Shown piece after piece: positions 1 to 7,480 of a DNA stretch of 15,171 bases. Origin of the DNA: Euryarchaeota archaeon UBA130 (GTDB taxonomy: Archaea; Thermoplasmatota; Poseidoniia; Poseidoniales; Thalassarchaeaceae). The translations under genes were made by a program, and so were the position numbers. The notes under the pieces are model-generated. The model was not told the origin of the DNA, did no database searches, and saw only the letters and a program-made list of their open reading frames with translations. Where the stretch lies: contig DAVY01000022.1 of NCBI GenBank assembly GCA_002505775.1, positions 1-15,171 on the forward strand. The letters are read 5' to 3'. Numbering within the stretch: the stretch's first letter is position 1; each line of letters starts with the position of its first letter.

Positions 1-421
1 TCTGCCACTCTGAAGCATCTGATCGTGAGACAATCGCATGTACCCATTCGGTTTCAGAGACATTGAACACTTCATGAGGAAGGCCCGGCTCAATGTAGAA
101 CATGTCACCCTCACTGTGGACAACCGAATTTCTGCAGCCTGGCCCGTACTCGTGCCTCACGCTCCCCTTCAGAAGATAGATCATGACATCGAAATCCACA
201 TGGATATGCGCCTTTGCCACACCTCCGGGCGGTATGTAGGCCCTGTTCATTGACAGGCCAGTGGAGGGCGTATTCTTGCCCGATAGGCCAGCCCCATACT
301 CGATATTGTTCCAACCTCTGATCTTCTCCACATTCCTCAGACTCCATATTCCTCCCTCATCTGAAACAAACTCCGATAGGTCGTTCTGCTCACCGGACAA
401 CGATAGCTCCTCTTCGCTCAC
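1..421 (-). CDS. Cupin-domain protein, 3' end outside window
   Basis: This is a 140-codon open frame with no stop before the left edge, so the C-terminus is missing. It starts at GTG 421, directly after an in-frame TAA, with a strong SD (GAGGTGA, 4 bases before GTG). A poorly conserved N-terminal part (about residues 1-55) is followed by a single double-stranded beta-helix cupin. Cupin motif 1 is at residues 66-86, with the metal-ligand pair H72 and H74 in AHIHVDFD and the closing G86. D78 stands where the family usually has Glu. Motif 2 is at residues 105-120 (GDMFYIEPGLPHEVFN), with H116 as the third histidine ligand. Small cupins of this type are metal-dependent enzymes or sugar/ligand-binding proteins, so the substrate cannot be named. 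It is transcribed away from the zinc-finger/EF-1beta pair. The cupin fold is secure; the function is unknown. Confidence 0.8.
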   Translation of the reverse strand, partial: MSEEELSLSGEQNDLSEFVSDEGGIWSLRNVEKIRGWNNIEYGAGLSGKNTPSTGLSMNRAYIPPGGVAKAHIHVDFDVMIYLLKGSVRHEYGPGCRNSVVHSEGDMFYIEPGLPHEVFNVSETEWVHAIVSRSDASEWQ

Positions 422-537
422 TTAATCACCTCTATTCGGTAGGGGGACCTTCATTTCAATTCATTGCAATGGAGGCCTGTTGCCATCGGTCAACGCTAAA
501 AGGGGGGTGTGGCTCGGCGCCTCGTCGAGGGAATGTG
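422..537. promoter_or_regulatory. Divergent intergenic region, cupin / zinc-finger-EF1B
   Basis: This 116-base gap lies between two divergently transcribed units. On the plus strand a TATA-like TAAAAG (about 496-501) sits roughly 26 bases before a likely transcript start near 525, leaving a short leader with the SD GAGGGAA before ATG 538. On the minus strand the SD GAGGTGA for the cupin GTG is clear, but its TATA box is less obvious among A/T-rich bases near 450-465. No conserved RNA structure was seen. The promoter positions are inferred by eye. Confidence 0.35.
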
Positions 538-705
538 ATGACAGCACGGACGAGCACATGCACGGCATCGGGATTGCCTCTGGTAGACTCCAGAAGTACC
601 TCTTTCCCTTGCCCAGAATGCGGTCACGCGATTGGAAGAAGCAGGCGATGCAGACTTCAGGGCGTACCTTACGTTTGCACAGAGTGTGGGTTCCAAGGAC
701 CTTGA
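538..705 (+). CDS. HVO_2753-like zinc-finger microprotein
   Basis: This 55-aa protein has the layout of the archaeal small zinc-finger family typified by HVO_2753: CxxC-like motifs ending in C-x-x-C-G-F-x-G-P, usually encoded beside EF-1beta. Visible here are C8 in a CTASG motif, CPEC at residues 25-28, C38 in RSRRC, and CTEC at 47-50 followed by GFQGP. In haloarchaeal members as I recall them, the first and third motifs are full CxxC pairs; here each has only one Cys, so probably one full zinc site remains. The start at ATG 538 is chosen because GAGGGAA lies 4-5 bases upstream and the family is about 55-60 aa. An in-frame ATG at 469 would add residues with no family resemblance. The stop at 705 is followed by the SD and ATG of EF-1beta, so the two are probably cotranscribed. 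The role is not established, but a link to translation is suggested by the constant neighbour. Confidence 0.8.
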   Translation: MTARTSTCTASGLPLVDSRSTSFPCPECGHAIGRSRRCRLQGVPYVCTECGFQGP

Positions 706-717
706 GGAGGCACTAGT

Positions 718-984
718 ATGGGGCATGTAGTGGTGAAGTACAAAGTAACTATGGATCAGCCAGAGGAAGGGCGACCGGATTATGATGGGATCGCAATGAA
801 AATTGGTGAGCTAGAAGAGGTCCAGACATACGAGATTAAGCCCCTTGCGTTCGGAATGATGTTCATCGAGGTTCAGGCAGTCCTCGAGGACGGAGAGGGA
901 ACTGTCGATGAGTTTGAAGCAAGGGTCAGGGAGACTGATCCACTAGTCGGACAGATTGAGACCCTAGAAATGGGAAGACTCTGA
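718..984 (+). CDS. ef1b: Translation elongation factor 1-beta (aEF-1B)
   Basis: This 88-aa protein matches the archaeal EF-1beta family in length and pattern. It starts with the strand MGHVVVKYKVTMDQPEEG, has the central stretch YEIKPLAFGMMFIEVQAVLEDGEG, and ends with a helix-strand segment rich in acidic residues (VGQIETLEMGRL). The protein is the guanine-nucleotide exchange factor that reloads EF-1alpha with GTP during elongation, in the cytoplasm. The start is ATG 718, with a GAGGAGG SD overlapping the end of the zinc-finger gene 7 bases before the ATG. It lies 12 bases after that gene, an arrangement common in archaea. Its stop is separated by one base from the stop of the convergent truD gene. 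Nothing in the protein looks damaged. Confidence 0.93.
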   Translation: MGHVVVKYKVTMDQPEEGRPDYDGIAMKIGELEEVQTYEIKPLAFGMMFIEVQAVLEDGEGTVDEFEARVRETDPLVGQIETLEMGRL

Positions 985-985
985 C

Positions 986-2386
986 CTAATAATGATCTAG
1001 AGGGGACCTCATAAACTCCCTCATCAATACTGTTGCGTATGTACCAGGAGGAAGTGTGAAGCTGAGTCTCAGCGAAGCCCCCTCTGGATGCCACCTATCT
1101 CCCTCTACAGGGGAATTCTGCCACTTCATTGATGTTTCAGAAGACTCGGGAATGTCTGTGGCTTCCTCTACGGTGAAATCGGTGAAAGGGACCGATAGTG
1201 CTCTTCTGGTCCCACTTGTAGAAAGCCTAGGTATCCTTTTTACTCTCCAATTTACGGACCCGAGTCCTGTATCCTCAATAGCCTTGGATTCGGCTTCCCC
1301 GGGTTTTCCTTCAGCGACAGAAAGCTCACTTCCTGGGAGAGGCCCTGTAACAGAAAGCCTACCAAGCCTGCAATTTCTCCTGCACCTTTCTAGATTATTC
1401 TGACTAACCGCCGCCATCTTGGAGACGTCTATCCTACCGTTTCCCTTTGTCGGGGCAACTATGTCGCCAAGTTCTGGTTCGACCAAGCTCAATCCATTGG
1501 AGATTCTATTAGAGATTGTGTGGTTGAATGCCAGTGATTGGAGAGAGTGGACCATCAATAGTTGCAAAGAGTTCGGTAGGGTCTTGAAAGACCCTAACCA
1601 ATCACCGTCCTTGCCTTCCAGATGGCGTAGCATTTCCCTTTCATATCCGAGATGGCCTGGTATCACTTCCAAACAGGCAGAGGCATCCTTGGTCTCCCTC
1701 CACAATTTTCTAAATTTGGAGGTCTCTTCAGTAGATTTATTTCCCTCCATACCCAAGTAAATATCCACTGCAGATTCGTAGTCATCCTCCACAACTGCCA
1801 TTCCAACAAGTGGAGTAACTGGACGGTTTGCACCGAACCTCTGTGGCCCGATCCAATTCGGAAAGACGTCTGCACCTAATGAGTTCGCAAGACCTTCTCT
1901 TATTCTATTGACCCTTTGTAGGGCCTCCTTGCCGTCCATGGGGCTTCCATCGATATGGCAACACCCTCTCAGAGTTATAGTAAACCTGTTTCCATCATGA
2001 TCACTCATTCCCACTTTCTGGTGCGTCCTTCCTAATACCTCTATTTCTGAGTCTGGAATATCAACAGCTTCTACCTTTTTTATGTTGGCGTCTATGACCA
2101 AAATCTGTGTAGTAACCGCCCTCTTATCCTTCAGTCCAGAGGCAAATATCCTGTTTCTACTGATGCCACATTCCTTAGATAATCTATTCAAGAATCTGTT
2201 TGTCTCCCAATTAGTCAAGGTAGCCCGTGCCACCGTAAATCTCCCCTTAGGGTCCAAAGCTGGGACTCTCGAGACCTCTTCTACCCTGAAATCCTCGACC
2301 CTGACCTTCAGTAGCCCCCCAACTCCCTCATTATGGAAGGCCCATCCTACGAGGCCCAAGGATTCCTCAATGCCTTCGGAGGGCAC
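986..2386 (-). CDS. truD: tRNA pseudouridine(13) synthase TruD
   Basis: TruD converts U13 of tRNA to pseudouridine. With the GTG 2386 start the protein is 466 aa, longer than E. coli TruD (about 350) because of the inserted domain usual in archaeal/eukaryotic Pus7-type members. Key features are the N-terminal strand KVRVEDFRVEEV, the catalytic motif GLKDKRAVTTQ at about 84-94 with the nucleophile Asp at about 87, the NRFTITLRG strand, the FPNWIGPQRFG core motif and a LQLLMVHSLQSLAFN helix. The open frame extends to ATG 2491, but that would overlap rpoL by 92 bases. GTG 2386 lies 13 bases after the rpoL stop and has GGTGA exactly 4 bases upstream, matching other genes in this window. It is most likely cotranscribed with rpoL. 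The family assignment is firm; the start is likely but inferred. Confidence 0.92.
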   Translation of the reverse strand: MPSEGIEESLGLVGWAFHNEGVGGLLKVRVEDFRVEEVSRVPALDPKGRFTVARATLTNWETNRFLNRLSKECGISRNRIFASGLKDKRAVTTQILVIDANIKKVEAVDIPDSEIEVLGRTHQKVGMSDHDGNRFTITLRGCCHIDGSPMDGKEALQRVNRIREGLANSLGADVFPNWIGPQRFGANRPVTPLVGMAVVEDDYESAVDIYLGMEGNKSTEETSKFRKLWRETKDASACLEVIPGHLGYEREMLRHLEGKDGDWLGSFKTLPNSLQLLMVHSLQSLAFNHTISNRISNGLSLVEPELGDIVAPTKGNGRIDVSKMAAVSQNNLERCRRNCRLGRLSVTGPLPGSELSVAEGKPGEAESKAIEDTGLGSVNWRVKRIPRLSTSGTRRALSVPFTDFTVEEATDIPESSETSMKWQNSPVEGDRWHPEGASLRLSFTLPPGTYATVLMREFMRSPLDHY

Positions 2387-2399
2387 ACATTCACCATCC

Positions 2400-2657
2400 T
2401 CAGAGCTTGAGACCTGAGAACTCTTTGGATATTCCAGAGCAGAGATCTCTGAATACTTTCTCTGCCTTCTTGCCCTTGACGGCTCGAACATACAATTCTG
2501 GCTCGTCTAGATCTGGATGTTTCTGAAAGAAGTTAGCATATTCAACGTTAGGACTCTCGTTGAGCCTTGAACGGAAAAGCTGGAGTGTAGTATGTGTCTC
2601 TCCTGTGATCCTAAGTCGAAGTTCTCGGCCATCGTTCATTAGTACTTTTATTGACAT
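2400..2657 (-). CDS. rpoL: DNA-directed RNA polymerase subunit L (Rpo11)
   Basis: This 85-aa protein is subunit L (Rpo11), which pairs with subunit D as the archaeal counterpart of the bacterial alpha dimer platform for RNA polymerase assembly. The family pattern is clear: a first beta strand, the helix GETHTTLQLFRSRLNESPNVEYA (residues 19-41), then F-x-K-H-P-D at 44-49 and the strand PELYVRA, followed by a C-terminal helix ending in EFSGLKL. The ATG at 2657 is preferred over TTG 2663 two codons upstream. Neither has an SD, and an A/T-rich box on the minus strand (about 2681-2690) lies about 29 bases upstream, so the mRNA is probably leaderless. truD follows after 13 bases. The slightly long C-terminus is the only departure from the family. 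Confidence 0.88.
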   Translation of the reverse strand: MSIKVLMNDGRELRLRITGETHTTLQLFRSRLNESPNVEYANFFQKHPDLDEPELYVRAVKGKKAEKVFRDLCSGISKEFSGLKL

Positions 2658-2766
2658 GGACAAAGCGCCGAACCGTAGCCCCCTTTTGAGGGCTTTCCTA
2701 TGTTTCTGGCGCTGAAGGTACCTGCAGTGGCCTAAGTTAAACGATGGACCGGTTTGGCCCTAACCC
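2658..2766. promoter_or_regulatory. Divergent promoter region, rpoL / MMPL transporter
   Basis: This 109-base gap separates two divergent genes that both lack an SD. On the plus strand an AGTTAAAC box (about 2735-2742) is about 28 bases before the MMPL ATG 2767, the distance expected for a leaderless archaeal transcript. On the minus strand CTCAAAAGGG (complement of 2681-2690) is at a similar distance from the rpoL ATG. It lies inside a weak inverted repeat, AGCCC...GGGCT (about 2677-2694). The boxes were picked by eye. Confidence 0.35.
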
Positions 2767-5301
2767 ATGGGACAACCAGATGCGAAGGCTAGATTGGCAT
2801 CTGTCTTCGAAGTCATGGCCCTCCCTTCCCTAATTATCAGCATCCTGCTTACTGCTATGATGATGAGCGTGATTGTCCCTCTACCTGCATTCACTACTGA
2901 CTTGGAGTCGTTTTCTCCAGACAGCGAGTCGGAAAAGGCTATGCAAAGGGTTGACAGTAAAATTACTCCAACTGGACACAGGGTGTATATTCATGTGTCT
3001 GCGGGGCCCGGTGAAAACATTCTCGACATATCCCGACTCTCAGGTTTATTGAATGACATGGAGTCGCTAGAATCCATATTGCCTGACAATAGCATAACCT
3101 CACACATCAATGCCGCCGATGCAATTCAACGCTCCATAGACGAGAGAGACAACGAATCTCGTAGTATCTCAGATTTTTCGGACTGGGGAGAGATTCTTGA
3201 CTCGATATTGGCAGAGGAGGAAGATTGCATCGAAGCATCCTCAGACGAACGGGTACTTGCAACGGCAACTTTTGCTGCGTCCGCAATGTTGCATACCGAC
3301 TTCGAGTTCGAACAAGTTTGTGAGTGGTTGGATGACGGTAGCGGAGACCCCACTCCTCTGGCATCCAGCACTCTTTGGGTAATCGAATTGAATGGAGACT
3401 TAGATCGGGACGAAAGAGAGGAGGTAGCGCAAGGGATCAGATCCTTCCTCCGAGACAGTGGTAGCGAGGGGCTGTATTACGGAGTCATCTCGGATGATCT
3501 GATAAGTAGCGACATCAATGACAAAACTCTCGATGAAATGATCTGGTTGTTTGTGATTTCCATCGCAGTGGTGGTTGCTGTTCTGGCATTGGCATTCCGA
3601 TCTGCAATAATGGTGGCCGCTCCTTTGCTGAGTCTTTCTGCTGCACTAATCTGGACATATGGGACGATCACACTTCTTGGAATGAAATTCTCAATTCTGG
3701 AGGTGGCAGTTGCCCCAGTGGTCCTCGGGCTTGGCATAGACTATTCCATTCATCTCCAGCGAGGATATGAGAAGGCCCGTTCGTCATCCAAATCAGCAGC
3801 CGAGGCCTGGGTTCAGTCATTTGACTCAATCAGAGTGGCCTTGATGCTGGCTGTCGTGACAACCGTTTTCGCATTCATGTCTAATTCCTTCTCCCCACTC
3901 CCCCCCCTTAGGACGTTCGGGGCCACCCTCGCACTGGGAGTTGTTTCGGCATTTATTGCAAGCACAATAACTGTGGGGGCGGTTCATGTCGTAGCAGAGA
4001 GGGGAATAGGAAATGGGAAGTCAGCAGCGCTTCAATTCGACAGGCTTGCATCGCTGACTACTGAGTTTCAAAGAAAAAATGCAGTTTGGGTCATGTTGGG
4101 TGTTGCGGCTGTGACTACCGCATCGGTCTCGATAGCCGTAATGGAGCTCGATACGAGCTTCGAGCTGACTGATTTCCTATCCGAAGATGAGATGGAGGTC
4201 ATGGAAGTACGGCAAGATATCTATGAGTCATACGATGCAGCGGCGTGGAAATCTGTCGATATCATCATTGAGCCTTTGGAGGGAGAAGACCATATTTCGG
4301 GAGAATCTGACTTACTTAGGGCTCTGGATTTCTTGGATACTAGAATTGCAGGAATACCAGAAGTGGTCAATCCAACAAGTACCTCTTCAGACAGACCATC
4401 ATATGACGGCCTGTACCCTATACTGAGGGATGCGGTCGATGGTGACAAGTCGTTTGGAGAGACATATCACCTTGCGATATATGATGGTGAGCTAGGCATA
4501 TCTGACGGTTTTTCGGAGGGAGACTTGGCATCATCGATTTCATCCCTTCTTTCGAACAAGTCTGTTGGAGATCCTTTGAGAGGTGAGACTTGGTCTGAAA
4601 GGATATCTGGCCATGTGGCACTGACGGATGATAATTCAGGGATATTATACCTGAAAATGAGTATAGACGTAATCGCAAGGACTAGCGAAGACTCGGCGAG
4701 GGTTTCAGAGGTTTTCAAACAACAGGCCTCACTAATTGAGGAGGGGGGAGTGATCGATTGCAGAGCTTATGCAACAGGTGACGTCGTCATGATTGATGGC
4801 ATCCTGTCAGGACTTGTTGTCTCACAGGTAGAGTCGACGGGAATTAGCCTACTAGTGTCCATTTTTGTCTTATTCCTTCTCACGAGGAGACTTGGTCAAT
4901 CCTTGGTAGTCATACTACCTGTGGGACTAGCGGGGGCATGGGTGGTTGGTTCGATGGCAACCTTGGGGCTAAACTGGAATGTTTTGACGATAATGATCAC
5001 TGCATTAACCATTGGTTTAGGGATAGACTATTCGATACACGTTTGGAGGAGATTTGAGAAAAATAGAGCTTCTGGAATGGGAGTCTGGGATTCCATGAGG
5101 GAGATGTATGCCACCACTGGAACTGCCCTTGTGATGTCAGCTGGGACAACAATTTGTGGGTTCCTAGTACTGATGCTATCCCCAATACCAGTGATCAGTG
5201 ACTTCGGAGTAGTGAGCTCAATTGCTGTGGCCTTCTCACTAATTCTGTCACTGATTGTCCTACCTGTCCTTCTTGCAGCAGAGGTTAGAACATCCAATTG
5301 A
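2767..5301 (+). CDS. MMPL/RND-superfamily transporter, two-domain
   Basis: This 844-aa membrane protein has the duplicated layout of the RND superfamily (MMPL/HAE3-like). There is one N-terminal transmembrane helix (about 17-38), a large extracellular loop (about 40-258), a helix bundle (about 260-460), a second outer loop (about 462-685) and a second bundle (about 690-840). The signature GLGIDYSIH occurs in both halves, at residues 321-329 and 750-758, the membrane region that carries the proton-relay Asp in RND pumps (here D325 and D754). Archaeal homologues are annotated as predicted exporters; cargo such as lipids, hopanoid-like molecules or drugs is not known here. The first outer loop is acidic and contains several Cys. 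ATG 2767 has no SD and an upstream TATA-like box, so a leaderless message is likely. It stands alone and converges on the DUF2240 gene, the two stops being one base apart. Confidence 0.88.
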   Translation: MGQPDAKARLASVFEVMALPSLIISILLTAMMMSVIVPLPAFTTDLESFSPDSESEKAMQRVDSKITPTGHRVYIHVSAGPGENILDISRLSGLLNDMESLESILPDNSITSHINAADAIQRSIDERDNESRSISDFSDWGEILDSILAEEEDCIEASSDERVLATATFAASAMLHTDFEFEQVCEWLDDGSGDPTPLASSTLWVIELNGDLDRDEREEVAQGIRSFLRDSGSEGLYYGVISDDLISSDINDKTLDEMIWLFVISIAVVVAVLALAFRSAIMVAAPLLSLSAALIWTYGTITLLGMKFSILEVAVAPVVLGLGIDYSIHLQRGYEKARSSSKSAAEAWVQSFDSIRVALMLAVVTTVFAFMSNSFSPLPPLRTFGATLALGVVSAFIASTITVGAVHVVAERGIGNGKSAALQFDRLASLTTEFQRKNAVWVMLGVAAVTTASVSIAVMELDTSFELTDFLSEDEMEVMEVRQDIYESYDAAAWKSVDIIIEPLEGEDHISGESDLLRALDFLDTRIAGIPEVVNPTSTSSDRPSYDGLYPILRDAVDGDKSFGETYHLAIYDGELGISDGFSEGDLASSISSLLSNKSVGDPLRGETWSERISGHVALTDDNSGILYLKMSIDVIARTSEDSARVSEVFKQQASLIEEGGVIDCRAYATGDVVMIDGILSGLVVSQVESTGISLLVSIFVLFLLTRRLGQSLVVILPVGLAGAWVVGSMATLGLNWNVLTIMITALTIGLGIDYSIHVWRRFEKNRASGMGVWDSMREMYATTGTALVMSAGTTICGFLVLMLSPIPVISDFGVVSSIAVAFSLILSLIVLPVLLAAEVRTSN

Positions 5302-5302
5302 C

Positions 5303-5890
5303 CTAATCAGGTTCTCCGATCAATTCCATTATTGCGCTCATTTCCAATCCTTGTTCTCTAGCTACAAGGGACAGGGAGAACCAAAGAGTAACTGGCCCCA
5401 ATGCTCTCCTCTTTCTCTGGGCCCTTCTTACAACCTCCTTCTGAGTTAACCCGGATTCTTTCGAAATCCACGATATCATCGGCTTTATGTTGGTTTCAGC
5501 CCAGTCTGGTGGATATTCATGACTGGTGGATAATTGAATTTGTGATTCATCGGATTTGGGTTTAAGGTTGGGTTTGGATACCATCGAGGGTTTGGGGATA
5601 AAACTTGGCGGTTCCTTCAATCTCCTAACTATTGGAGACCATCCAAGAGGAGGAGGATTAGGGCTTATTCTAGGATCAGGGGAAAGTAGATCCTTGGATC
5701 TAATCAGCCATCCAGTTTGACAGAGTGATTCTATAATTTCGGACGATAACTCCGGACTTAACCAATGCATATCCAAGGCCCAAATTCTCACAAGCTCTTG
5801 TTCAGAGAGAGGAATGGCTGGCGAATCGGGGAATGTGACGTGGATGAGTCTCTCAACATCCTCAGCGTCGTTTGCCATGGAACTCGACAT
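5303..5890 (-). CDS. DUF2240-family protein
   Basis: This 195-aa protein resembles the archaeal DUF2240 family. The N-terminal part has LVRIWALDMHWLSPELSSEII and a following GWLIRSKDLLSPDP segment, like the family's 'al..dWFSPdqak.Lv..a...GLL' helix-turn-helix-like region. A Pro/Ser-rich linker (about 70-125) follows. The C-terminal helical part (about 130-195) has ISKESGLTQKEVVRRAQRKRRALGPVTLWFSLSLVAREQGLEM, matching the family's C-terminal helices. The cellular role is not established; nucleic-acid binding is plausible because the first part looks like a winged helix and the tail is basic. There are two possible Met starts, 5890 and 5878 (residue 5). The TATA-like GTCATATC box centred near 5905 is about 27 bases from 5878 and only 15 from 5890, so a leaderless start at 5878 is possible. 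The family call comes from recalled patterns. Confidence 0.7.
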   Translation of the reverse strand: MSSSMANDAEDVERLIHVTFPDSPAIPLSEQELVRIWALDMHWLSPELSSEIIESLCQTGWLIRSKDLLSPDPRISPNPPPLGWSPIVRRLKEPPSFIPKPSMVSKPNLKPKSDESQIQLSTSHEYPPDWAETNIKPMISWISKESGLTQKEVVRRAQRKRRALGPVTLWFSLSLVAREQGLEMSAIMELIGEPD

Positions 5891-5972
5891 AGTGATTTAC
5901 AGATATGACTTTGGATACGAACATTGAGTCACTCAGTTGAATAATGACCAGGGGGTGCGGGGGCTGAGTGCC
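5891..5972. promoter_or_regulatory. Divergent promoter region with 11-bp palindrome
   Basis: This region lies between the divergent DUF2240 and HEAT-repeat genes. An A/T-rich AGATATGAC box (about 5901-5909) could serve both directions: it is about 27 bases from the second Met of the DUF2240 gene and would start plus-strand transcripts near 5931. A perfect palindrome, TGAGTCACTCA, lies at 5925-5935, where that transcript would begin. Within the proposed leader, GGGGCTGA (5960-5967) resembles the SD GGAGGTGA in 6 of 8 positions and precedes ATG 5973 by 5 bases. Confidence 0.3.
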
Positions 5973-7184
5973 ATGGCAAGGGAATATATTGCTAGAGACC
6001 CTAGAACGGGTAAGGCCCTCAGAAAATCACGATTGAAAGATGACTCCGATATTAGGGCATTATTACCTAGTAGTGGCCCATGGGAGTCAATACCACGGTC
6101 CGAAATACTGAGATTAGCTTCAGGAGAGGTTGGGGCGATAGACCTTCCTAGAAGCGTAGGTGGTGGATTTGCCAATAGAGGTGACGGGATCAAAGCGTTG
6201 AGCAGGGTTTTGGAAGATGATGTCAACATCGCTCATGAGATTCTTTTGGAGTGTTTAGATGATGATTCAATCTCGATTAGGACTGTTGCTCTGGAAAGTA
6301 TGCCATCATTTTCCTTAAGGAAGCACGAGGGGTTAATCATGTGCCTCTCAGACAGGCTGATGGATGAGGCTCATGAAGTACGTAAGGAGGCAATGATTTC
6401 ACTTAAGAAAATGGCTCCAGTTTTTCCGTCCGGATGTGAACACGTACTCAGGAGGGAGTTGCGACATGAGGACATAAAACACAGAGAAAACGCATTTTCT
6501 GCACTTAAATCAACTTCAGAAAGATGGTCTGAAACCGGTTGTTTGCACATTGACGAGCTTATTCGGGAGGATGATGTTGACCTGAGGAGGAGGGGGGCCT
6601 CGATACTCAGGGTCTTGACCTCAAAGGCTGGAGCCGAGGGATGGGACCTTATTGGATGGTGCTTAGAAGACGAAGATGCAGATGTGAGGAGGAGGGCGTC
6701 AAGGACTCTGGTCTCACTGGCGAGCGTCGAGCCACGTATTGCTGCTATCTTGGTGGAAGTGGCCATGTCAGACGACGACGCAGTTGTCAGAAAATCAGCG
6801 ATTGGTGCACTGAAGAAGCTAGATATGGAGAGTCCCAGAGTATCAAGAATGGTCGTTGATGGGGCCAGAGACAGGGATTATGAATTGAGGAAGGCCTGTA
6901 TAGGACTTCTGTCAATAATCCTCAGTGGAACTGAGTTGAGGGAAACTGCGAAAGAATTGTTGCGGCAGGAAACTCGTCCAGATCTACGAAAAAGACTCCT
7001 ATCCCTGTCAATGGACTTAGAGATGGATGGGACTGAGGATCAAAAGAATAGCTTCTTAGCGCCTCTGGAAAATGTTCAGGATGATGAGGAAATGGTCATT
7101 GAGAAGGGGATTGTAAAAGAAGAGAGGAAGGGTGAACATCATAAAGACGAGTTGAGTCGGCCGGAAAGCGAGGGAAGCACATGA
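5973..7184 (+). CDS. HEAT-repeat protein with charged C-terminal tail
   Basis: With the ATG 5973 start this protein has 403 aa. After a basic N-terminus (about 1-35), most of it is tandem two-helix HEAT-type repeats of about 30-35 residues, from about residue 60 to 350. Repeat signatures are DDDSISIRTVALESM, DEAHEVRKEAMISLKKM, EDVDLRRRGASILRVL-like, DEDADVRRRASRTLVSL and DDDAVVRKSAIGALKKL. The last 50 or so residues are highly charged and probably disordered. HEAT arrays are protein-binding scaffolds and I recognise no catalytic motif. The frame is open from TTG 5937; ATG 5973 is preferred because of an SD-like GGGGCTGA 5 bases upstream, but TTG 5937 as a leaderless start cannot be excluded. 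The stop overlaps the next gene's ATG by 4 bases (ATGA), so the two are probably translationally coupled. Confidence 0.82.
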   Translation: MAREYIARDPRTGKALRKSRLKDDSDIRALLPSSGPWESIPRSEILRLASGEVGAIDLPRSVGGGFANRGDGIKALSRVLEDDVNIAHEILLECLDDDSISIRTVALESMPSFSLRKHEGLIMCLSDRLMDEAHEVRKEAMISLKKMAPVFPSGCEHVLRRELRHEDIKHRENAFSALKSTSERWSETGCLHIDELIREDDVDLRRRGASILRVLTSKAGAEGWDLIGWCLEDEDADVRRRASRTLVSLASVEPRIAAILVEVAMSDDDAVVRKSAIGALKKLDMESPRVSRMVVDGARDRDYELRKACIGLLSIILSGTELRETAKELLRQETRPDLRKRLLSLSMDLEMDGTEDQKNSFLAPLENVQDDEEMVIEKGIVKEERKGEHHKDELSRPESEGST

Positions 7185-7465
7185 GTGAGCATGTCGATGA
7201 AAAGGCTGAGAGATTTGAGCGTCTTTGGGAGGGGATGACGCCAAAGGGATACAACCGTGCCAAAGCACTCAAATTCAGACAATATATGAGACAACATGTC
7301 CTACAGAAGTTCCACAAGAGGAAGCCAGCTCAATTCACATCAGCTCAAGACAATCACTACAACCACAATTTCTCTAGCAAGGACCAGTTCCTTACCAAGG
7401 AGAACTGCAAGAAGTACTGGATGGGAGAGCTCCAGGCCGAGATCAAGGAATCGGAGAACTTCTGA
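7181..7465 (+). CDS. Conserved-looking hypothetical protein, 94 aa
   Basis: I do not recognise this 94-aa protein. It is polar, with no signal peptide or membrane segment. The first half looks helical and basic (residues 1-50, with KGYNRAKALKFRQYMRQHVLQKFHKRK). The middle is rich in His, Asn, Gln and aromatic residues (about 51-70), and it ends with an acidic helix containing KKYWMGELQAEIKESE. The ATG lies inside the ATGA overlap with the HEAT gene, with CGAGGGAA 4 bases upstream in the same register as other SDs here, so it is a real translated gene rather than a chance frame. It is sandwiched between the HEAT protein and the DEAD-box helicase (15 bases). An RNA- or ribosome-related role fits the basic surface and context but is only a guess. 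Confidence 0.7.
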   Translation: MSEHVDEKAERFERLWEGMTPKGYNRAKALKFRQYMRQHVLQKFHKRKPAQFTSAQDNHYNHNFSSKDQFLTKENCKKYWMGELQAEIKESENF

Positions 7466-7480
7466 TTCTGAGGCGTTTGT

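Noticed and set aside
111..347. 78-codon minus-strand frame inside the cupin gene
   Set aside because: It is out of frame with the cupin coding sequence, which shows clear motifs, and has no family resemblance.
469..537. In-frame 23-codon N-terminal extension of the zinc-finger protein from ATG 469
   Set aside because: The added residues look unlike the family, and ATG 538 has a well-placed GAGGGAA.
1056..1403. 115-codon plus-strand frame opposite truD
   Set aside because: It is a shadow frame of truD, with low-complexity Ser/Pro-rich translation and no SD or family motif.
2677..2694. Inverted repeat AGCCC...GGGCT as a terminator
   Set aside because: It lies upstream of both divergent genes rather than after a gene, and the stem is only 5 pairs.
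6371..6766. 131-codon minus-strand frame opposite the HEAT gene
   Set aside because: Its Ser/Leu-rich composition is the reverse-strand reading of the repeated HEAT codons.
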